This document shows positions 1 to 5,612 of a stretch of DNA of 10,194 bases, piece by piece. The stretch is from CAZZKF01 sp964654995 (GTDB lineage: Bacteria > Pseudomonadota > Alphaproteobacteria > CAZZKF01), in NCBI GenBank assembly GCA_964654995.1, contig CAZZKF010000085.1:1-10194 (forward strand), in the 5' to 3' direction. A program made the position numbers and the translations under genes. Each line of letters starts with the position of its first letter. The stretch's first letter is position 1. Under the pieces are notes generated by a model. That model saw only the letters and a list, made by a program, of their open reading frames with translations. It ran no database searches and was not told where the DNA came from.

Positions 1-239
1 TCCAGATCTTCGATCAGGAAGGACGGTTGCTGATGTTCGTCGGCCAGGCCGGGCCAGGCCCCGGCCAGTTCTGGTTGCCGGCCGGCGCCTATATCGATCA
101 CCAGGACCGCCTTTATGTCGCTGACCAATACAACCGTCGAATCCAGGTCTTCCAGTATCTGAGCGATCGTTCAACCAGCGATACATCCACGGGTGCCCTG
201 GTGGAGAGCCCGGCGCAAAAAGAAGCCGGCCGCGACTGA
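1..239 (+). CDS. NHL-repeat beta-propeller protein, 3' fragment
   Basis: This is the C-terminal 78 residues of a gene that begins left of the window; reading starts at base 3 and ends at TGA 237-239. The fragment holds the last propeller blade, with the motifs QIFD, GQFWLPAG and LYVADQYNRRIQVF. It aligns without gaps to the last blade of the complete NHL lipoprotein at 4604-5611 (QIFD, GGFWMPAG, IYVADSYNRRVQVF), and 15 bases at positions 1-15 also match there exactly, so the two are paralogues. Unlike that paralogue it carries an extra polar tail of about 25 residues. NHL propellers are generally protein-interaction scaffolds rather than enzymes. Its position just upstream of a tetraheme cytochrome mirrors the second NHL-cytochrome pair in the window. 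Whether it is a lipoprotein cannot be seen because the N-terminus is missing. Confidence 0.85.
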   Translation, partial: QIFDQEGRLLMFVGQAGPGPGQFWLPAGAYIDHQDRLYVADQYNRRIQVFQYLSDRSTSDTSTGALVESPAQKEAGRD

Positions 240-271
240 CCCTCCAATATTGACGCGCACCCGGAGTGCAA

Positions 272-306
272 GACCGGAGCCACCGCCGTTGGCGGCGGGA
301 CCGGTC
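272..306 (+). repeat. imperfect hairpin downstream of the NHL gene
   Basis: GACCGG (272-277) pairs with CCGGTC (301-306), and CCGCC (283-287) pairs with GGCGG (291-295) around a GTT loop, with mismatches between the two stems. It lies 33 bases after the NHL stop codon and could end or slow transcription, but no T-tract follows, so it is not a classical intrinsic terminator. Confidence 0.4.
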
Positions 307-459
307 TGGCGGCCGGTCGACGCGGTCGCGTTTCCAGCTTCGACCTGGACCCTGGCTCCTCTCCGGTGACCTCGTTTCACCTGATCTCGTCCCGGTTTTC
401 TCTTCGAGCCTGGGCGCAGGGCCGTCCGGGCTCTCGAACGCCATGGGAATCGACACCGA

Positions 460-487
460 TTCGCCCCATTTTCGCCCCATTTTCGCC
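460..487 (+). repeat. 11-bp tandem repeat, about 2.5 copies
   Basis: TTCGCCCCATT occurs at 460-470 and again at 471-481, followed by a partial third copy TTCGCC at 482-487. The period of 11 is close to one helical turn, which would suit repeated protein binding on one DNA face, but slippage is an equally good explanation. Confidence 0.6.
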
Positions 488-614
488 TCAAACGACTTAT
501 CAAGCATCAATATTTGCGCGAGCCCGGTTTGCGGGAACGAAATTATAATACACGGAAATCACATATGTTTTTGAGAAACATGAGAAGATATCTGGCAGAG
601 GAGTCCATAGTTAA

Positions 615-628
615 TTGATCTGCGTCAA
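615..628. promoter_or_regulatory. FNR/Anr-type (Crp-Fnr family) binding site
   Basis: TTGATCTGCGTCAA matches the FNR consensus TTGAT-N4-ATCAA at 9 of 10 fixed positions (G for A at position 10) and resembles FnrL/Dnr-type sites of Pseudomonadota. Its centre lies about 172 bases before the tetraheme cytochrome start. A weak -10-like TATGAG sits at 646-651, which would place the box near -36, slightly closer than the usual -41.5 for activation, so the promoter position is not settled. Low-oxygen control would fit a respiratory cytochrome operon. Confidence 0.55.
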
Positions 629-731
629 TGACGATAGCGGTTTTTTATGAGACTCTGAGCCCGACAACCGAGACGGAGGACTGCTTTGGGAGCGTGATGA
701 GACAGTCGTGACGAGCGACACATTAGGGAGT

Positions 732-779
732 GTTCCGGCCCATGGCGTGGCATTCACGTATTTCACGCTTCGGCGGAAC
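732..779 (+). promoter_or_regulatory. two-tier stem-loop in the leader of the tetraheme cytochrome gene
   Basis: An outer stem GTTCCG (732-737) with CGGAAC (774-779) encloses an inner stem GCGTG (745-749) with CACGC (764-768) and a 14-base loop. The structure ends one base before the Shine-Dalgarno sequence GGGGAG (781-786). A second CACG at 755-758 could pair with CGTG instead, giving an alternative fold. A role in mRNA stability or translation is inference; it matches no riboswitch class that I recognise. Confidence 0.4.
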
Positions 780-793
780 CGGGGAGTTGGACG

Positions 794-1444
794 ATGATTA
801 GGAAACTTTATGTCACTTTGTCGGTTGCGTTACTGCTTGGACTGTTGAGCACGGCGGGGGCTCGTGCCGACAGCATCGTAGGCTCGGACCATGATCTGTC
901 CAGCAAGACCACGACCACGGACCAGGTCTGCATCTTCTGTCATACGCCCCATAATACTGCGGATCCGGCGACCCTGCCGGTTCCTCTGTGGAACCGTCAG
1001 GCGTCGGCGACGACGTTCACCATGTACAGCAGCACGTCGCTGGACATGGTCATCGCCTCGGCGCCTGAGGGAGTTTCGGCGGCCTGCCTGTCATGTCATG
1101 ATGGCGCAACCGCGTTTGATGCGCTAATCTCGAATCCTGGTATCACGCTGCCGGATGTCATGACGGGGGACCATGCGGTTGGTGCAGGGGGTGATCTCAC
1201 CAATGACCATCCGATTTCGATCACCTACAGCGTCGGCACTGGTGCCGGGCAGGATCCTGCATTCAACACGCCGACCGCGGGCAAGGTCGGTGCACTGCCG
1301 CTGTTCCGCGCCCCTGGTGCGAGCGGTGACGGGACTCAGGTCGAGTGCGCCACGTGCCATAACGTGCACGATCCGCAATACGACCCGTTCCTGCGGATTT
1401 CCAATGCCGGCAGTGCCTTGTGCACTTCGTGCCATGTGAAATAG
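794..1444 (+). CDS. OmcE-like tetraheme c-type cytochrome (candidate nanowire subunit)
   Basis: This 216-aa protein starts with a Sec signal peptide (cleavage probably after ARA, residue 25) and has no lipobox. Four heme-attachment motifs are CIFCH (46-50), CLSCH (98-102), CATCH (185-189) and CTSCH (210-214). Non-motif histidines H33 (HDLS), H53 (TPHN), H139 (NDHP) and H192 (VHDP) are all conserved in the N-terminal part of the large cytochrome at 5613-7466, giving exactly four candidate distal ligands for four hemes; H127 is not conserved. Size, heme number and the order CHTPHN, PLWN, CLSCHDG, TNDHPIS, VECATCH, GSALC closely resemble what I remember of Geobacter OmcE, which polymerises into extracellular cytochrome filaments. 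Filament formation here is inference. The start has a good ribosome site (GGGGAG, 781-786). A more cautious name is doubled-CXXCH or cytochrome c3-family protein. Confidence 0.9.
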   Translation: MIRKLYVTLSVALLLGLLSTAGARADSIVGSDHDLSSKTTTTDQVCIFCHTPHNTADPATLPVPLWNRQASATTFTMYSSTSLDMVIASAPEGVSAACLSCHDGATAFDALISNPGITLPDVMTGDHAVGAGGDLTNDHPISITYSVGTGAGQDPAFNTPTAGKVGALPLFRAPGASGDGTQVECATCHNVHDPQYDPFLRISNAGSALCTSCHVK

Positions 1445-1449
1445 AAGTC

Positions 1450-2073
1450 GTGTCACGTCACGGTGTCGGGAGCGGGAAGGATTTTGGCAGGCTCAAGTTC
1501 CTGTTGGTCCTTCCCGCTCTCCTGTGGCTTTACTCGTGCAGTGACAAGGCGTTATCGCTGTTCTTCGACATCCCCGCCTCCGCCGATCGCGGCCCGGCCA
1601 CCACCCAGCAACAGGCGGTGACCGGGTCCGGCGGTGCCGAAGGGACGAGCGCCGCGCTCGACCTGGCCGAGGCCGAGGGCGAGCGGCCCGAGATCGAGAA
1701 TGTTCTGGACTGGGACAAGGCAGTGGCGATGCTGCCGAAGGACGCGTTTGGGGATGTCGATTGGACCGCCGCCCGGCGCGATGGCGTGATCAAGCCCCGC
1801 GGCCTTGCCGCAGGCCCCGGTGAATCCGGGCCCGTAGTCTTCAAATGGGACTTCTTCCTGACTGGCCCGGCACCGACATTCGATGCTTTTTTCCCGCATT
1901 CCGAACACACCGAATGGCTTTCGTGCGAGAACTGCCATCCGGCAATTTTCCCTCTCCGCAAGAACGAGATTTCGATGACCGCGATGTATGGCGGTGAATA
2001 CTGCGGCACCTGTCATGGCACCGTCGCGTTCAAGCTCGAAGCCTGTGCGCGCTGCCACACCAAGATGCAGTAA
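1450..2073 (+). CDS. triheme c7-type cytochrome lipoprotein
   Basis: Read from GTG 1450, the protein has 207 residues. A basic N-region and hydrophobic stretch end in a lipobox-like LYSC with Cys30, followed by SDKALSLFFD, so it is probably a lipoprotein. A low-complexity linker and a segment with LPKDAFGDVDW and a following IKPRG precede the C-terminal c7 domain, whose heme motifs are CENCH (159-163), CGTCH (185-189) and CARCH (199-203). The order FPH-x2-H before the first motif is typical of the c7/PpcA-related triheme domain named c(7)-type or 'nanowire 3-heme' in databases. Only two non-motif histidines (H150, H153) are available, and Met176 lies nine residues before the second motif as in the next gene. 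The start is uncertain: GTG 1420 would overlap the previous gene and GTG 1450 lies 5 bases after its stop, without a strong ribosome site. Likely function is electron transfer at a membrane face. Confidence 0.85.
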   Translation: MSRHGVGSGKDFGRLKFLLVLPALLWLYSCSDKALSLFFDIPASADRGPATTQQQAVTGSGGAEGTSAALDLAEAEGERPEIENVLDWDKAVAMLPKDAFGDVDWTAARRDGVIKPRGLAAGPGESGPVVFKWDFFLTGPAPTFDAFFPHSEHTEWLSCENCHPAIFPLRKNEISMTAMYGGEYCGTCHGTVAFKLEACARCHTKMQ

Positions 2074-2098
2074 CGCCGCCATGAGCAGGGAACGGACA

Positions 2099-2443
2099 AT
2101 GCAGATGCGGGCAAGAGCAGTGATCGTCGTTCTGGCGGTTGCCCTGATCGGAGCACCGGTGGCCGTCGCGGCGCCCGGCGATATCGTCTTCGAGCGAAAG
2201 GATGCGCCCGAAGGTATGGAAAACTATCCGCCGGCGATTTTCCCCCACTGGCTGCACCGTATCCGCTACCGGTGCGATGCCTGTCACCCGAAGCCCTTCG
2301 CCATGAAGAAGGGAGCGGCCCAGGTTACCATGGAGACGATCATCAAGGGCGAGGCCTGTGGCCAGTGCCACGACGGAGGGGAAGCTTTCAATGTCGAGTT
2401 TCAGAACTGCACGCGGTGTCACGCGAACGAGGAAAAGAAATAG
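2099..2443 (+). CDS. small secreted triheme c7-type cytochrome
   Basis: This 114-aa protein has a Sec signal peptide (residues 1 to about 25, ending AVAA) and a single c7-type domain with motifs CDACH (59-63), CGQCH (87-91) and CTRCH (104-108). FPHWLH supplies H50 and H53 as likely distal ligands; no third non-motif histidine exists, and Met78, nine residues before the second motif, is a candidate sixth ligand. It is a homologue of the C-terminal domain of the preceding lipoprotein and is probably a soluble periplasmic electron shuttle. Start ATG 2099 was chosen because AGGGAA at 2087-2092 is well spaced; ATG 2081, just 7 bases after the previous stop, is an in-frame alternative that would add six polar residues. 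It is tightly linked to the upstream gene and surely in the same operon. Confidence 0.9.
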   Translation: MQMRARAVIVVLAVALIGAPVAVAAPGDIVFERKDAPEGMENYPPAIFPHWLHRIRYRCDACHPKPFAMKKGAAQVTMETIIKGEACGQCHDGGEAFNVEFQNCTRCHANEEKK

Positions 2444-2648
2444 GCGTCCGCCGGGAAGGTGCCTGAGAAACGCGTCAGGTGCCCGTTTCCTGGCCGGCGC
2501 ATGTTCTTATCGGCAGGGGTTCGATGCCTCTGCGCCATCGGCGTGTCCTTCACGGCAGACTTCCGCTCTTGCCTTAACTCATTCCCCCTCGCGGGAACTC
2601 CGGACCAAGATCATGACGCAGTCGGCCCCATGACATACGAGTCTCTGG

Positions 2649-4607
2649 ATGAACCAGTCGAGTCCACTCTTGTGTTTCGTCGTTGTGGCGGTCGTAGCCG
2701 GTTTTGCGACCGCGGCACGGGCTGAAGAGTGGATTCACCTGGACCGAACCAAGATCGAGGCGATCTTCAGGTTCAACGGATTCTGGCGACGCGGGAAAGA
2801 TGCCAACAGTACCCGCGACAACAACTTCGAGGAGGGCGTTCTCATCCGCCAGAGCGGTTACAGTCTTGATCCCAGAATTGTGAGCTTCTCGCTGGAGGTC
2901 CAGCCGGTGTTTTCGCAAGGCAGATTCATCTCCAACGGGCTGCGGGAAGCGCGCGACGGGAACTTCCTGAACTACGGGGGAGTTCTGCGCATGTTTCACG
3001 GGACGCCGGGGCCGCTAAGTCTGTTCGCGCAGGTCGGGCGCACCTCCGGCATTACCGATGGCAGCCTGGGCAGCCGCAATGAATTCGAGCTCAAGACACG
3101 CAATCTGACGCTGAACTGGAAAACTTCCGTGTTTCCTTCCAGCCTCGCCTATTCGGTGCGGTCCTTGCGCCAAGTCTTCCGCTCGGGCCTGACGACCTCG
3201 ACCTCTGATCGCGACGAGGTGCTGCGGACGCTCAGCTTCCGCGGGCGCAGCAGCAAGATGTCGGCGCTTCTGGAGCACGCCTGGCTCGACGATCAGGTGC
3301 CCGGGCAGGATCGGGATTACACCAGCAATCGTGCGCAACTGAACCACAGGTTTCGCTGGGGAAAGGGGAGCTCATTGAACTCGCGGTTCGATTATTTCGA
3401 TCGCAACGGGTTCAACGCTTTTGAGCGCCTGACCTTGAACGAGACTTTCAAGATTCAACACCTGACCAACCTGTCAAGTTCCACATCTTATCGCCTGACC
3501 TCGTTCCGGCAGGACAGGACGACGATCGAGCACCGAGGTGATTTCCGCATCACCCACGATCTCAAGGGCAAGCTGACGACATCGGGCCACGCCTACGGTG
3601 CGTTCAGGAATTCGGATTTGCTGAGCGAGGATGAATATGAGGTCGGGGCCAATCTCGCCTACCACGAAAGCGATTTCTTCGGCGCCAGTCTGAGTGCCGG
3701 TGTCGGCGGCTCCTATCGTCTTACAGATCGTCAGTCGCAGGCCGGACAACTCAGCATCGTCGAGGAATCGCATGTTGTGACGTCCGTTGGCATCATCGTG
3801 CTGGACCAGCGATTCATCGACACCTCGACGATCATCGTGACGGACGCGTCGGGCGGTTTCGTCTTCGCCGCGGGAACCGACTATGAAATCATTCCGGTGA
3901 GCGATGATTTCACAGAGATCACGGTTATTCCGAGCGGTCAGATCGAAATCGGCAGCACCATTCTCGTGTCCTATAAATTCGAATCCCTCCCATCGCTGAA
4001 ATTCTCGACGACATCGCTTCAGTTCAACGCCAGACTGGATTTTGGCTGGATTTCTTTTTTTCATCGCAATAGCTGGGCTAACGAGGACCTGATATCGGGT
4101 GCCGGTTCCAGCTTTCTGGTCGACCGGCGTAACACCGCCACCGGGGTTGAGCTGCAGTGGACGACATCCATGCTCAGGGCCAAACTGGGGGCGGAGAAAC
4201 GCTTCGTGCGCACCGGCAGCTTCAACATCTCGACGATCAGCGTCCGGCAGTCGCTGCTTTTGACCTTTTCGCCGCGCCTGTCGACATCGTTCAGTGCCAG
4301 CGAGGTATTTTCCAAGAGCGATCGCAGAGACACGAATCTGTATACCGCCGATCTGTCGATCAACTGGCGGCCGCGGCGCAACTTCACGATCCGGCCTCAT
4401 GTCGGGGCCTGGTCGCGTCAGGACGAGGGACTTGCGGTGTTCGCCGGACAGCGTAATGAGCGGTTTCTGACCGCCGGTTTCGACTTTCGCTGGTCGTGGC
4501 GCAGTATTCAGGCCGAACTGCGATACAATCATAACCTTCGCAATGGCGATATTGCCGCGGATACCAGCGAGGACCGGGTGATGGTGACCATCAGGAGGGC
4601 CTCATGA
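2649..4607 (+). CDS. large outer-membrane beta-barrel protein, possible porin of a cytochrome conduit
   Basis: The 652-aa product begins with a signal peptide ending ARA (residue 25). The rest is a long series of alternating amphipathic segments, rich in aromatic and charged residues and ending in short turns, as expected for a transmembrane barrel of many strands. The mature part contains no cysteine, so it carries no heme and lacks the N-terminal CXXC of MtrB. Residues about 370-446 differ: they are rich in I, V, T and D, with IIVTDASGG, GTDYEI and ILVSYKF, and look like a soluble beta-sandwich inserted in the barrel. The last segment is RVMVTIRR, with no terminal Phe. Size and setting between triheme and multiheme cytochromes fit the barrel of a porin-cytochrome conduit; I recognise no named family. 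The gene follows a 205-bp gap and overlaps the next gene by 4 bases (ATGA), implying translational coupling. Confidence 0.8.
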   Translation: MNQSSPLLCFVVVAVVAGFATAARAEEWIHLDRTKIEAIFRFNGFWRRGKDANSTRDNNFEEGVLIRQSGYSLDPRIVSFSLEVQPVFSQGRFISNGLREARDGNFLNYGGVLRMFHGTPGPLSLFAQVGRTSGITDGSLGSRNEFELKTRNLTLNWKTSVFPSSLAYSVRSLRQVFRSGLTTSTSDRDEVLRTLSFRGRSSKMSALLEHAWLDDQVPGQDRDYTSNRAQLNHRFRWGKGSSLNSRFDYFDRNGFNAFERLTLNETFKIQHLTNLSSSTSYRLTSFRQDRTTIEHRGDFRITHDLKGKLTTSGHAYGAFRNSDLLSEDEYEVGANLAYHESDFFGASLSAGVGGSYRLTDRQSQAGQLSIVEESHVVTSVGIIVLDQRFIDTSTIIVTDASGGFVFAAGTDYEIIPVSDDFTEITVIPSGQIEIGSTILVSYKFESLPSLKFSTTSLQFNARLDFGWISFFHRNSWANEDLISGAGSSFLVDRRNTATGVELQWTTSMLRAKLGAEKRFVRTGSFNISTISVRQSLLLTFSPRLSTSFSASEVFSKSDRRDTNLYTADLSINWRPRRNFTIRPHVGAWSRQDEGLAVFAGQRNERFLTAGFDFRWSWRSIQAELRYNHNLRNGDIAADTSEDRVMVTIRRAS

Positions 4608-5611
4608 GAACCGCCGGGTTCATGCTTCTCCTGGCCCTGGTCGTCGCCGGTTGCACACCCGCAGGCGAGGGCGTCGACCAGCGCCCGCCGCCAGCGGACG
4701 CGCGGGTCTGGCCGGCTCCACCCGAACCGGCCAGGATCCGATTTCTCTATACGTTCCGCAGTCCTCAGGACCTGGGATTGAAGGCCGGGTTCTTCGACCG
4801 GCTGTGGGAGATGGTCGCCGGTGCCGACGATCGTGGCTTGATCAGGCCTTATGCCATTGCCGTTCGGGATTCGCTGATCGTCGTCACGGATCCCGGGGTC
4901 GGGGCGGTGCATCGCTTTGATTTGAAGCAGCGCAGGTACCGGCGCGTGATCAAGGTCGGCAAGCAGCGGCTGAGGTCACCGGTCGGCGTCGCTCTCGGTC
5001 ACCAGCATGCCTATGTCGCCGATTCCGCTTTGGGGACGGTCATTTCCTTCGGTGCCAAGGGGGATCCGGCTGTCCTTATCGCGGATCTGCAACGGCCGAC
5101 CGGGCTTGCCTACGATCTTGACGGTCGGCGGCTTTATGTGGCCGAGACACTGCGCCACCGCATTTCGGTGTTCGACGAAAACGGACGCCCTCTGTTCACC
5201 TTCGGCCAAAGGGGCACCGGCAACGGGGAATTCAACTATCCGACCCACCTCTATCTTGCTGACGGCAGACTTTACGTGAACGACACGATGAATTTCAGGG
5301 TGCAGGTGTTTGACCTCGAGGGAACGTTCCTGTCGGCGTTCGGCAAACATGGCGACGGCTCGGGGGATTTCGCCCAGCCCAAAGGTGTCGGCATCGATTC
5401 CGAAGATCACGTCTATGTCGCCGATGCGGTGTTCGACCGTGTCCAGATCTTCGATCGCAGCGGCAAATTTCTGCTGGCCTTCGGCGAGCACGGCACCGGC
5501 GCCGGCGGCTTCTGGATGCCGGCCGGACTGACCATTGCGAATGACCGCATCTATGTTGCCGATTCCTACAATCGGCGGGTGCAGGTCTTCGAGTTCGTGG
5601 GAGGCAATTAG
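4604..5611 (+). CDS. NHL-repeat six-bladed beta-propeller lipoprotein
   Basis: The 335-aa product has a lipoprotein signal with lipobox VAGC (Cys17), so it is anchored in a membrane, most likely the outer one. After a Pro-rich linker and a segment IRFLYTF...DLG...FF, six propeller blades follow at roughly residues 81-106, 124-149, 163-191, 212-237, 258-283 and 305-331; most carry YVAD- or YVND-type strands followed by a VxVF or VQIFD strand. No catalytic motif is visible, so a binding or scaffold role is likely. Genes of this type neighbour cytochrome nanowire genes in Geobacter (as I recall, next to omcS). It overlaps the barrel gene by 4 bases and is followed after one base by the large cytochrome gene. 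Its C-terminal blade is paralogous to the fragment at 1-239. Confidence 0.9.
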   Translation: MRTAGFMLLLALVVAGCTPAGEGVDQRPPPADARVWPAPPEPARIRFLYTFRSPQDLGLKAGFFDRLWEMVAGADDRGLIRPYAIAVRDSLIVVTDPGVGAVHRFDLKQRRYRRVIKVGKQRLRSPVGVALGHQHAYVADSALGTVISFGAKGDPAVLIADLQRPTGLAYDLDGRRLYVAETLRHRISVFDENGRPLFTFGQRGTGNGEFNYPTHLYLADGRLYVNDTMNFRVQVFDLEGTFLSAFGKHGDGSGDFAQPKGVGIDSEDHVYVADAVFDRVQIFDRSGKFLLAFGEHGTGAGGFWMPAGLTIANDRIYVADSYNRRVQVFEFVGGN

Positions 5612-5612
5612 C

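Larger units (their letters stand above)
240..793. other. 554-bp intergenic region, probable promoter and leader of the cytochrome operon
   Basis: I see no convincing gene here; the open frames lack family-like sequence and good ribosome sites. The first half is GC-rich and contains an imperfect hairpin (272-306) and an 11-bp tandem repeat (460-487). The stretch from about 500 to 650 is clearly more AT-rich, as expected for regulatory DNA, and holds a TATAAT at 544-549, a small inverted repeat (ATGTTT at 565-570 with AAACAT at 576-581) and an FNR-type box at 615-628. The last 60 bases contain a two-tier stem-loop directly before the ribosome binding site of the tetraheme cytochrome gene. Confidence 0.6.

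Noticed and set aside
544..549. Perfect TATAAT as a sigma70 -10 element
   Set aside because: No -35-like hexamer at 16-18 bp and no extended -10 TG; it lies in an AT-rich patch where such a match is expected by chance. It remains possible with an activator.
266..574. Open frames in the 240-793 region as small genes
   Set aside because: Arg/Ser-rich translations that cross the 11-bp repeat and AT-rich regulatory DNA, with no good ribosome site or family resemblance.
1552..2082. Minus-strand open frame of 176 codons opposite the triheme lipoprotein gene
   Set aside because: The plus strand encodes a lipobox and three CXXCH motifs; the antisense product has no recognisable motif or start context.
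2459..2725. Small open frame in the gap before the barrel gene
   Set aside because: It overlaps the barrel's signal peptide in another frame, has no ribosome site and no recognisable domain.
3474..4532. Minus-strand open frame of 352 codons opposite the barrel gene
   Set aside because: It is antisense to a gene with a clear signal peptide and coupled start; the translation is Arg/Gly/Ala-rich with no family resemblance, a normal shadow in high-GC DNA.
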